From the NCBI GenBank assembly GCA_024682415.1, contig JAIKZG010000042.1, forward strand, positions 1-64,000: a DNA stretch of 64,000 nucleotides, written 5' to 3'. The translations under genes were made by a program, and so were the position numbers. Numbering within the stretch: the first letter of the stretch is position 1; each line of letters opens with the position of its first letter. The notes beneath the pieces were generated by a model that worked only from the letters and a program-made list of their open reading frames with translations, did not search any database and was not told where the DNA came from. Shown here in pieces: positions 52,001 through 58,786 of the stretch. The DNA is from Prevotella sp. GTDB taxonomy: Bacteria; Bacteroidota; Bacteroidia; Bacteroidales; Bacteroidaceae.

Positions 52001-53668
52001 TAGTTTTATATTACTGAAATCATAACCGCTCATGCCGAAACTTTTCACGTTGGCATTGGCCTTTAGCTTTGCGTTGCCCTTTAAAAAGTCTGTGCCAGCT
52101 CCGTTGGCGGCAAATGTTCCGCTGAATGGGCGCAGTCCCATTCTTGGCAAAAACGCTTGTATAGGGAAAGCTGTGGCATTTAAGTCGGCATTGTAAATCA
52201 TTTTGTCAGCATTTATGCTTGCTTTGCCGCTGATTTTTCCTTTGCCTTGCATGAGAGTGAAAACAGAAGCGTAGCTGTTGCCGTCAGCTTTTATGTTTCC
52301 ATCAAATCCTATTCCGTTTGGAATGTTCACGGTCTGCTTTATCTCCTTGCTTAAAAGGCAGGAAATAAAGTCAAGATTATACGTTTTTGCGTTTACATCT
52401 ACGTTCGCGCTCAGGCGTTTTGTGTCTGTAATGTTGTTTATAAATCCGTTGGTCTTTATCTGGAATGCTGTTGGTAATTTTATGTTCAGCCCGGCAAAAT
52501 CGGCATGCCTGAGATTGCCTTTTACCACTCCGTCTACATCAAGAGGGTAGTTAGGCCATGCTTTGCGGAAGTCGCTTGGCATATCGCCCATAAACATCAT
52601 TAAGTCTTGCTTGCCGAAGCTTCCATGCAGCGTGATGTCGAATTTGCCCGGATTCTTGTCGGCAAAGGCATTAAAATTCAGATTTACCTTTGCTGTGAGA
52701 TTTGATTCCGGCGTTCTGAAGTTAAGTTGTGGCAACTTCAGAGATAGTGAATCCATCGCTACGAGTCCTTGCAGCTGGCTTACTTTTATTCCGCTTTTCT
52801 CCTCAAAAGAGCATGACGTGAGGTTGAGGCTAAGTTGCGGAGCAAGATAGTATATATTCCGCAAGCCTATATTTATATTGCTCAGCGCCAGGTGGTTATA
52901 GTCTAATCCTTTGGTGGTGCCTTTATATACGTTGTCGTAATTTAGCGTGCCGTCTTTCCATGCAAAAGATTTCACCTTATATAATCCTTTGTATAAGTTG
53001 AAAAATCCGTTGGCGGCATAAGTCTTGCCCATGTATGCAGCTATTCGCATGGTGTCGCCGGGCATGTGAATGGTTGCTTTTGTGCGCTCTATATTTAGCT
53101 TTTCAGCATATATCTTCCAGAAATTCTCGCTTTCCGTAGTGTCTTCCTTCACGGTGTCGCTCAATGCAACATCTATGTTAGCGTCTTTCAGTTCAGCATT
53201 GTTTATTCTTATGAGTTCTTTGCCTAAGTCTATTCCGTGGGCTTCTATGGCAAGCAGCCCTACATGCCCTTTTACTCGTGCCTCATGAATGAAATTGGTG
53301 GTGTTGAAACTCATTTTGTTGAATTCCAATCTGTCAATTTCTATCTTTTTGTTGAATAGTGGCAATAGCTGTATTTCCGCAACGGCCTGATGAATGTTTG
53401 CCACTGTGTCTTTTATCTGTGGCAGACTATCGTTCTGCTTTATCGCGCTCATTCCGTTTATTCCGAGTTTCAGAGGGAAAACGAGATTCACGCTTTTCAC
53501 GCGGATGTCCATCTTAGTTTCTTTAGAAGCGTAAGATGCCACTTGCTTTACTACAAAATTCTGTATCGGGGGAATGTATATTGCTACGGCGAGTAGTAAT
53601 ATTATAATAAAAGGAGCAAAGGCAATGCCCATGCTCCAATATATAAGTTTCTTTTTATTTGTGTCCAT
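49058..53668 (-). CDS. tamB: TamB-like translocation and assembly module protein
   Basis: 1536 residues. One N-terminal transmembrane helix (residues about 9-30, IYWSMGIAFAPFIIILLLAV) anchors a long periplasmic chain of repeated beta strands, the AsmA/TamB bridge that moves lipids or assists barrel insertion between the membranes. The C-terminal DUF490 domain is clear: LDVLGSTDMTYIMRD, ANLRLQYYQNDLRLTGKYTLNNGEMKYSLPVIPLKTFAIQDGS (in part), LTLHSQLQSMSTEERGKLAVAMLTTG, and the end with a beta-barrel-like motif. No tamA is adjacent, as in most Bacteroidota. Promoter at 53720-53750. Confidence 0.93.
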   Translation of the reverse strand: MDTNKKKLIYWSMGIAFAPFIIILLLAVAIYIPPIQNFVVKQVASYASKETKMDIRVKSVNLVFPLKLGINGMSAIKQNDSLPQIKDTVANIHQAVAEIQLLPLFNKKIEIDRLEFNKMSFNTTNFIHEARVKGHVGLLAIEAHGIDLGKELIRINNAELKDANIDVALSDTVKEDTTESENFWKIYAEKLNIERTKATIHMPGDTMRIAAYMGKTYAANGFFNLYKGLYKVKSFAWKDGTLNYDNVYKGTTKGLDYNHLALSNINIGLRNIYYLAPQLSLNLTSCSFEEKSGIKVSQLQGLVAMDSLSLKLPQLNFRTPESNLTAKVNLNFNAFADKNPGKFDITLHGSFGKQDLMMFMGDMPSDFRKAWPNYPLDVDGVVKGNLRHADFAGLNIKLPTAFQIKTNGFINNITDTKRLSANVDVNAKTYNLDFISCLLSKEIKQTVNIPNGIGFDGNIKADGNSYASVFTLMQGKGKISGKASINADKMIYNADLNATAFPIQAFLPRMGLRPFSGTFAANGAGTDFLKGNAKLKANANVKSFGMSGYDFSNIKLYANIGNRKAHINLDSKNKLLKGTVTLDALINPKRVLATLGCDITNIDLYNLHITSTPIVAALCGHIDAETDMKETYIVKGRIGDVAVLDSNKLYRPEDDIVLDILTRRDTTHAIIDCGDFRLNMDAHGGYKKLMSIGNKFVNEINRQIDKRYIDQALLRKNLPIAHIALNTGSENFICRVLKKYGYSINNADMDLTSSPIGGLNGWLEINALNASGIQLDTIRLRLASDANEMTYQAQIRNNKKNPQYVFNALFNGGIHEHGTYLNGKIYDARNRLGISTGLSASMEEHGIRVTMTDTKPILGYKQFSINEDNYAFLGDDKRVSANLKMIADDGTGVQIYTDDTNTDALQDVTIGLHKFELEKITAVIPYMPKISGTMDGDFHLIQTPENITVSTAININKMVYEGSAMGNVGTEFVYMPKNDGTHHVDGYLTVNNDEVAYLKGTYDSKGEGNLDATLTMARTPLSLINGFIPDKLIGLKGYGEGELSVKGSLSKPQVNGEIYLDSSYLVSEPYGVELRFDNDPVRIVGSNLLFENFEMYSHNDQPLTLSGALDFSDLNRMMLNLRMRARNFQIIDAKENRRSETFGKAFVNIYAMINGPIDNLMMRGRLDVLGSTDMTYIMRDTPISTDNQLEGLVTFVDPRDTFNDDVTRPPLSGFNMDLSLSIDEGAHIIAQLNAEKTNYIDLEGGGDLRLQYYQNDLRLTGKYTLNNGEMKYSLPVIPLKTFAIQDGSSVEFTGDPMNPKLNITATETSKSSIGTGNAARQVKFECGVKITKTLKDMGLEFIIDAPEDLTLHSQLQSMSTEERGKLAVAMLTTGMYMAEESMGSFTMNSALSAFLNSQINSISNSAMRTLDLSFGVDNTTTATGDIQTDYSFKFAKRFWNNRLRIVVGGKLSTGSDAPNDNNTFFDNITFEYRLSDTSNKYINVFYNRNSYDWLEGNIEEFGAGFMWRRKLQHFNEIFKFKTKSDIIAPRDTTKKK

Positions 53669-53719
53669 AACAAAATAGGGGCTCTGGGTAAGTTTTAGTA
53701 AAAACTGTTTTCAGTAATA

Positions 53720-53750
53720 CAAACTTACTACTTTTTATTCAAAAAAGCAA
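53720..53750 (-). promoter_or_regulatory. Promoter of tamB
   Basis: Minus strand: TTG (53750-53748), 20 bases, TAAGTTTG (53727-53720); transcription would begin about 45 bases before the start. Confidence 0.55.
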
Positions 53751-53777
53751 GTGTTTGCCCTGTTTCGTTATATCTTT

Positions 53778-54461
53778 TTATTCGTGTTCAGCTGTTTCAG
53801 CTATAGCTTTCCACAGATTGTCATCGGGTAGGGGAGATTCCAATACTATTGTTTTCTTTGAAACAGGATGTATGAATTCCACTTTATGTGACAATAATGA
53901 AATGCTGCCGTCGGGATTGCTTCGGGGTGAACCATATTTTAAGTCGCCTTTAATAGGACAACCCATATGCGACAACTGGCAGCGTATCTGATGATGACGC
54001 CCAGTGAGCAGATTCACTTCTATAAGCGTGTAGTTGTCTGTGCCGCCTGCTATGCGATATTTCAATATCGCCTTTTTCGAGTTAGGCATATCTCTGTCGT
54101 AAGCATAACTCTTATTCTTGTCTTCGTTTCTCACAATCCAGTTGGTGAGAGTTGCGGCTTTTATTTTCGGGCGATTTTTTGTTATCGCCCAATATGTTTT
54201 GTGTATTTCTCCGTTTCTGAACATGTTGTTCAGTCGGGTTAATGCCTTAGATGTTAAAGCAAACATAACGAGTCCGGCTACAGGTCTATCCAAGCGATGC
54301 ACCACGCCGAGGAAAACATTCCCCGGCTTGTGGCGCGTCTCTTTGATATAATCTTTCACCGTCTCACTAAGAGGCTTATCGCCGGTTTTGTCGCCCTGCA
54401 CGATTTCTCCTGCCTCTTTATAAACGATTATGATGTGATTGTCTTCGTAGACTACCTTCAT
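53778..54461 (-). CDS. RluA-family pseudouridine synthase, no S4 domain
   Basis: 227 residues. Catalytic motif VVHRLDRPVAGLVMFALTSKA near residues 53-73 (Asp in HRLDRP); LLTGRHHQIRCQLSHMGCPIKGDLKYG near 155-180 is the second family motif. It lacks the N-terminal S4 domain of the other synthase in the window, like RluA/TruC-type enzymes. Third gene of the tetR-fabG-rluA run, 9 bp after fabG. Confidence 0.9.
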   Translation of the reverse strand: MKVVYEDNHIIIVYKEAGEIVQGDKTGDKPLSETVKDYIKETRHKPGNVFLGVVHRLDRPVAGLVMFALTSKALTRLNNMFRNGEIHKTYWAITKNRPKIKAATLTNWIVRNEDKNKSYAYDRDMPNSKKAILKYRIAGGTDNYTLIEVNLLTGRHHQIRCQLSHMGCPIKGDLKYGSPRSNPDGSISLLSHKVEFIHPVSKKTIVLESPLPDDNLWKAIAETAEHE

Positions 54462-54470
54462 TTCTCAAGA

Positions 54471-55217
54471 TTACATGTTCATACCACCATCAACCTGGAT
54501 CACCTGACCGCTTACATAGCTTGACAAGTCAGAAGCCAAGAATGTAGCTACATTAGCGATGTCCTCAGTAGTTCCGCCACGACGCAATGGAATCTTCTTG
54601 ATCCATTCCTTGCGGATGTCGTCAGGCAAAGCCTGTGTCATTGCGGTGTCGATGAAGCCTGGAGCGATTGCGTTAGCGCGTACGCCCTTAGGACCCATCT
54701 CCTGACCGATACTCTTAGCCAAAGCGATAAGACCAGCCTTAGAAGCTGCATAGTTGCACTGGCCTGCGTTTCCATGAACGCCTACTACAGAAGCCATGTT
54801 TATGATAGAACCGCCACGCTGACGCATCATGATAGGTGTGCAGGCGTGGATGAAGTTGAATGCGCTCTTCAAGTTTACAGCGATAACAGCATCCCACTGT
54901 GCCTCTGTCATGCGGAGCATAAGGCCGTCTTTTGTGATTCCGGCGTTGTTTACCAATATGTCGATAGAACCGAATTCTTCCTTAATCTGGTTTACAACTT
55001 CTGTGGTCTGCTCAAAGTTTGCCGCGTTGCTGGCATAGCCCTTTGCTTTTACGCCCTTAGCTGCAATCTCAGCTTCTGTTGCCTTGCCGTTCTCATCGAT
55101 AGTAAGGTCGGTGAATGCGATGTTTGCGCCTTCTTCGGCGAACTTCAATGCGATGGCTTTGCCAATACCGCGTGCAGCACCTGTGATAAGCGCTGTCTTA
55201 CCTGTTAATAATCCCAT
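54471..55217 (-). CDS. fabG: 3-oxoacyl-ACP reductase
   Basis: Short-chain dehydrogenase of fatty-acid elongation (type II FAS), 248 residues. NADP-binding TGAARGIGKAIA near residue 12, NNAG in ILVNNAGITKDG near 88, Ser-Tyr-Lys triad with NMASVVGVHG near 140 and YAASKAG near 155, and the C-terminal SYVSGQVIQVDGGMNM. FabG itself is the best call given the sequence. The adjacent tetR may control it. Confidence 0.92.
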   Translation of the reverse strand: MGLLTGKTALITGAARGIGKAIALKFAEEGANIAFTDLTIDENGKATEAEIAAKGVKAKGYASNAANFEQTTEVVNQIKEEFGSIDILVNNAGITKDGLMLRMTEAQWDAVIAVNLKSAFNFIHACTPIMMRQRGGSIINMASVVGVHGNAGQCNYAASKAGLIALAKSIGQEMGPKGVRANAIAPGFIDTAMTQALPDDIRKEWIKKIPLRRGGTTEDIANVATFLASDLSSYVSGQVIQVDGGMNM

Positions 55218-55249
55218 TTTCTTATATGTTTTTAATATAGTTATTATTT

Positions 55250-55843
55250 CTATTTCTTATTTGCCTTGCCAAGTGCGCCGTAAACCACTTTTGCCACCAA
55301 TGGCTTACTGCTTTCCTCTGTCAATCCATGGCCTAAACGTCCATAGATGAAAGGCACTTCCAGTCCTTTAATACAATAGTGGGTAATATCTGCCACGAGG
55401 TCTACATCGTCGATATCAAATTCTCCGTCGGCTTTTCCTTTTTCATAGACTTTGCGGAAAAGCTCTATCTCGTCTTCGTCAAAGCGTTTCCTTACTTTCT
55501 CCACCATCCAGATATTGCGGAAGAATTCCGCTCTCAGATTTCCGTTTCTTATCACGGTTTCTCTTATCATGCTCAGGTGGGTGTATATCAACTCTATTAT
55601 CTTGTCAAGAGGACGTATTTTCATAGACGCCACTTCGTCAAGCATGTCGGAAAGACGTTCCAGCTCCGATTCTATCACTGCATAATAAATGTCGTCCTTG
55701 CTATTAAAATAAGTATATAGTGTTCGGCGACCTTTACCAGATGCGTTAGCAATATCGTTCATTGTGGTGTTGGCAATACCGTTCTTTGCGAACAGCTGTC
55801 TTGCTACGTCTACCAGCTTTTGTCTCGTTTTAGATATCGACAT
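55250..55843 (-). CDS. TetR/AcrR-family regulator
   Basis: 197 residues. N-terminal helix-turn-helix (residues about 8-50: RQKLVDVARQLFAKNGIANTTMNDIANASGKGRRTLYTYFNSKDDIYYAVIE, quoted in parts) with the TetR signature; the C-terminal ligand domain is unassigned. It heads the run fabG-rluA (33-bp gap to fabG), so it may sense fatty acids or acyl-CoA; that is inference. Confidence 0.9.
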   Translation of the reverse strand: MSISKTRQKLVDVARQLFAKNGIANTTMNDIANASGKGRRTLYTYFNSKDDIYYAVIESELERLSDMLDEVASMKIRPLDKIIELIYTHLSMIRETVIRNGNLRAEFFRNIWMVEKVRKRFDEDEIELFRKVYEKGKADGEFDIDDVDLVADITHYCIKGLEVPFIYGRLGHGLTEESSKPLVAKVVYGALGKANKK

Positions 55844-55907
55844 CGATTAACCTCCAAAATAATATATAAATAGGTGTAACTGTATTGCGCAGTCACTCTT
55901 TCGTGTG

Positions 55908-55938
55908 CAAAATTAGTTTTTTTATCCGAAAGCGCAAA
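55908..55938 (-). promoter_or_regulatory. Promoter of tetR-fabG-rluA
   Basis: Minus strand: TTTG (55938-55935), 19 bases, TAATTTTG (55915-55908). It is back-to-back with the tRNA promoter. Confidence 0.65.
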
Positions 55939-55953
55939 AAAAAACAAGAAATA

Positions 55954-55985
55954 TTTGCAGGATTGAAAAAATAGCTATACCTTTG
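55954..55985 (+). promoter_or_regulatory. Promoter of the initiator tRNA
   Basis: TTTG at 55954-55957, 20 bases, TACCTTTG at 55978-55985, about 59 bases before the tRNA. Confidence 0.7.
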
Positions 55986-56043
55986 CACTCGCAAATAAGG
56001 AATAACGGTAATCAACTACCAAACTTATTTGAATAATTAACAT

Positions 56044-56116
56044 CGCGGAGTGGAGCAGTTGGTAGCTCGCCAGGCTCATAACCTGGAGGTCGCATGTTCG
56101 AGTCCTGCCTCCGCAA
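56044..56116 (+). tRNA. Initiator tRNA-Met (CAU)
   Basis: 73 nt cloverleaf; anticodon CAT in the loop CTCATAA. Initiator features: mismatched C1-A72 end (CGCGGAG / CTCCGCA), A11-T24 in the D stem (GAGC/GCTC). No CCA is encoded after the discriminator A. The T stem reads GCATG / CCTGC, with one T-C mismatch. Own promoter, then a terminator. Confidence 0.95.
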
Positions 56117-56123
56117 CTGTCTA

Positions 56124-56158
56124 ACGGATAATTTACATTTGTAGATTATCCGTTTTTT
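56124..56158 (+). terminator. Terminator of the tRNA gene
   Basis: ACGGATAAT pairs with ATTATCCGT, followed by TTTTTTA. It also faces the convergent gene at 56157. Confidence 0.85.
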
Positions 56159-56699
56159 ATCTGATATACAACAAATCGGCGGCTTTAGTTATACGCTTAG
56201 ATATATCGTATAGTGCCTTGCGCAATTCTTTTATCTCTTGTTCTGTAAACTTAGTTTTGTTGTCTACATCATTTAGCTTGTCGTATATTTCATGCGCAAA
56301 TACCCAATATTGATTGGATATTTCCAATAATGAAACTAAGGGGAGGATATCCTTTAATGTTTCTCTCACAACTTCTCCAGTTGGTGATTTTTTATCTTTT
56401 TTCTTTGCTATCCCAATAAGTACACCATAAGAATCATATCTCATTCCATCGCTTTTGCTGGTAAAATTACCCGTAATGGGGTCAATGTCTGTTTTATCAG
56501 CCTCAAGTGCTTCTCTTTGCTTGCGCTCATGTTCTTTTTTCTCATAGCGTTCTTTCATATCGTTATATTTTAATTGTATCCAAACGGCTATAATTAATAT
56601 TAAAATCCAATCCATATTATTAAAACTTCTGTTTAGCGATGTAAATATACAATGTATTCCGAAATATAGCAATGAAAAGAGCGTTAAAATGAATTTCAA
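56157..56699 (-). CDS. Hypothetical membrane-anchored protein
   Basis: Up to 180 residues; the start could also be the ATG at 56615 ([17 protein letters not shown]), which keeps one transmembrane helix; the longer form has another hydrophobic segment ([17 protein letters not shown]). After the membrane part comes a charged coiled coil ([24 protein letters not shown]) and a helical C-terminal domain. Not recognised. Codon use is more AT-rich than in the ribosomal genes nearby and the gene sits next to a tRNA, a common site of insertions, so recent acquisition is possible. Confidence 0.5.
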   Translation of the reverse strand: MKFILTLFSLLYFGIHCIFTSLNRSFNNMDWILILIIAVWIQLKYNDMKERYEKKEHERKQREALEADKTDIDPITGNFTSKSDGMRYDSYGVLIGIAKKKDKKSPTGEVVRETLKDILPLVSLLEISNQYWVFAHEIYDKLNDVDNKTKFTEQEIKELRKALYDISKRITKAADLLYIR

Positions 56700-56824
56700 T
56701 GGATATTGAAAATTGGCTATTATTTTCTTTTTATTCTGTTGGTATTCAATCGCTTTGTTATTATTTCTTTTTCTATAAAAAACATTAAAAACATTATGAT
56801 GAGAAATGAATACTTTGATAAAAC

Positions 56825-56855
56825 TTTGCTAAATCGAGAAAAAAATGTAATTTTG
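56825..56855 (+). promoter_or_regulatory. Promoter of rpmB-rpmG-DUF4295
   Basis: TTTG at 56825-56828, 19 bases, TAATTTTG at 56848-56855. The promoter lies inside the open frame upstream of rpmB and so supports the rpmB start at 56904. Confidence 0.75.
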
Positions 56856-56903
56856 CACCCTGTTTGGAATAATTATCAATTAACGGTAAAAGCAAAGATA
56901 GAA

Positions 56904-57167
56904 ATGTCTAAGATTTGTCAAATTACGGGAAAGAAAGCTCAGTTGGGATGCAACGTATCTCACTCAAAGCACCATACAAAGCGCAGCTTCGACGTGAACC
57001 TCTTCAGCAAGAAGTTCTACTATGTAGAGGAAGGCTGCTGGATTAGCTTGAAGATTAGCGCTGCTGGTCTTCGTCTTATTAATAAGGTCGGACTCGACGC
57101 TGCCCTCAAGCAGGCTGTAGCTAAGGGTTATTGCGACTGGAAGGACATTAAAGTTATAGGAGATTAA
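56904..57167 (+). CDS. rpmB: 50S ribosomal protein L28
   Basis: bL28, 87 residues from the start at 56904 ([21 protein letters not shown]), the usual Bacteroidota length. [11 protein letters not shown] and the [13 protein letters not shown] block are typical. The frame is open 66 codons upstream, but that part contains the promoter and is not coding. Followed after 5 bp by rpmG. Confidence 0.97.
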   Translation: MSKICQITGKKAQLGCNVSHSKHHTKRSFDVNLFSKKFYYVEEGCWISLKISAAGLRLINKVGLDAALKQAVAKGYCDWKDIKVIGD

Positions 57168-57172
57168 TAATC

Positions 57173-57361
57173 ATGGCAAAGAAAGCTAAAGGCAACAGAG
57201 TACAGGTTATCCTCGAGTGCACTGAGATGAAGAATAGTGGTATGCCAGGCACAAGCCGTTACGTTACTACTAAGAATCGTAAGAACACTGCTGAGCGTCT
57301 CGAGTTGATGAAATACAACCCAATCCTCAAGAAGATGACTCTTCACAAGGAGATTAAGTAA
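57173..57361 (+). CDS. rpmG: 50S ribosomal protein L33
   Basis: bL33, 62 residues. [20 protein letters not shown]...[24 protein letters not shown] matches the family (parts shown). Only one Cys is present, so it is of the zinc-free type. Second gene of the rpmB operon. Confidence 0.97.
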   Translation: MAKKAKGNRVQVILECTEMKNSGMPGTSRYVTTKNRKNTAERLELMKYNPILKKMTLHKEIK

Positions 57362-57386
57362 TAAACCCATTTAAAACTATACTGAT

Positions 57387-57545
57387 ATGGTAAAGAAAGC
57401 GGTCGCTACCCTCCACGAAGGTTCAATGGATGGTCGCGCTTATACAAAGGTTATCAAGATGGTAAAGAGCCCTAAGACCGGTGCTTATGTATTCGATGAG
57501 CAGATGGTTCCTAATGAGGCTGTTAAGGATTTCTTTAAGAAATAA
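57387..57545 (+). CDS. DUF4295 protein, probable ribosome-associated
   Basis: 52 residues, very basic (MVKKAVATLHEGSMDG...KVIKMVKSPKTGAYVF). It matches the short DUF4295 family of Bacteroidota, found with rpmB and rpmG. The composition and operon fit a ribosomal protein. New Bacteroidota large-subunit proteins have been reported from cryo-EM; I cannot tell from here whether this is one of them. Confidence 0.85.
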   Translation: MVKKAVATLHEGSMDGRAYTKVIKMVKSPKTGAYVFDEQMVPNEAVKDFFKK

Positions 57546-57566
57546 TCAAAGCAAATCTATATAATA

Positions 57567-57602
57567 AAAGTCGCAGGTTTTAATAAATCTGCGACTTTTT
57601 TG
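57567..57602. terminator. Terminator of the rpmB operon
   Basis: AAGTCGCAG pairs with CTGCGACTT around 12 bases, then TTTT. Confidence 0.9.
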
Positions 57603-57607
57603 TTGCT

Positions 57608-58732
57608 TTATAGCATTTCGCTTTTCCTTATTTCCTTTTCTAATGTTTTTATCTTAGCTCTGTTGGCAGATAGTCGGCGTTCGCATGAGAGGATGCGAGT
57701 GGAGAGAGCTTTTTTGTTGCTTGCGTTATGATAGGCGTTGCGCAGATTTTCAAGCTCAGCGGAAAGATTATAATTCTCTTTCTTTAAACTTACAATTTCA
57801 TTATATTTCGCGCGATTAATGCCTTGTCTGAAATCAGCGACAGAATGATATACTATGTTGTCGTTGATTACGAAGTTAATATCATTTGCGGCAGTGTTTT
57901 TTTCTGAATTATGTTTTTTCAGATTAGCAAGACGCTTTATCGCAGCTGGCTGATTGCCGAAACGCCATGTTGAGCGTATGCTGCTGATGTCGGCAAATCC
58001 TTTCAGCTCTTTGTCTGTAATCTCTTCACCGCTATATCCTTCGCGTGTTGTGGTAGGTACAAAGGTGTAGACGCAGACTTTGCCTTCCGGTTGTCGTCTG
58101 TCGGTGACAAGCCATCCCAAAGAGTTTAAATCGTCTATGGCAAGGAAATAGTCGTTGCCTGTGGAGTTGAAAGGTAGACCATAGTTTTCTGGCTCATAGA
58201 AAGTGCCTTCGCTGGTATTGTATCTTGTCATGAAGATGTCGAAACCTCCGATTGCTTTCTTGCTTTTCGCAGAAAACAATATGGTTATTCCGTCAGACAT
58301 AAGGAAAGGGTAGGAGTTATCCGTAAATTCGCTGTCGTCGGCTAAAACTTTTCTTGGTTTACTCCATTCTTTGCCTACTTTGTCGGCTACATACAGATGA
58401 TAACCATTAATGCTGTCGCCGGAAGTGAAAATGCGATGATTGTCAAACTCATTGGTGTGGCTCATTATGCAGCCATCGCCTTCGATAGTGCCAAGTTCCT
58501 TGCTTAGAGGAATGGCTTTCAGAAAGTCGTGCTTGTCTACCACAACGCTGTCTATGAAAACAATCTTTGCCGTAGAGCGCAACATGCTTTCATAAATAGG
58601 GTTGGTTTCTTTCTTCACTACTTTCTTTACTACCTTGGCCTTACGCTTTTGTGCATAGCACTCATTCCCACCTAATATAAGTGAGGCGAGAATGAGTGAT
58701 GCTGAGCATATTATGTTTCTATTTATTTGCAT
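57608..58732 (-). CDS. Exported PD40-type beta-propeller protein
   Basis: 374 residues. Signal peptide (MQINRNIICSASLILASLILGGNECYA). Residues about 80-240 contain WD40/PD40-like repeats: HRIFTSGDSINGYHLYVADKVG, NSYPFLMSDGITILFSAKSKKAIGGFDIFMTRYN (quoted in parts), and SLGWLVTDRRQPEG. The C-terminal 80 residues form a coiled coil (EIVSLKKENYNLSAELENLRNAY). Function unknown; the propeller may bind peptidoglycan or another envelope protein. It starts 54 bp downstream of the NfnAB-type gene on the same strand. Confidence 0.7.
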   Translation of the reverse strand: MQINRNIICSASLILASLILGGNECYAQKRKAKVVKKVVKKETNPIYESMLRSTAKIVFIDSVVVDKHDFLKAIPLSKELGTIEGDGCIMSHTNEFDNHRIFTSGDSINGYHLYVADKVGKEWSKPRKVLADDSEFTDNSYPFLMSDGITILFSAKSKKAIGGFDIFMTRYNTSEGTFYEPENYGLPFNSTGNDYFLAIDDLNSLGWLVTDRRQPEGKVCVYTFVPTTTREGYSGEEITDKELKGFADISSIRSTWRFGNQPAAIKRLANLKKHNSEKNTAANDINFVINDNIVYHSVADFRQGINRAKYNEIVSLKKENYNLSAELENLRNAYHNASNKKALSTRILSCERRLSANRAKIKTLEKEIRKSEML

Positions 58733-58786
58733 AAATAATATAGTTCTTTTTGTGTTATCCTTTAATCGTTGTCTTATAATAAAGAC

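Noticed and set aside
56706..56903. N-terminal extension of L28
   Set aside because: L28 begins at [12 protein letters not shown]; a full promoter lies within the extension.
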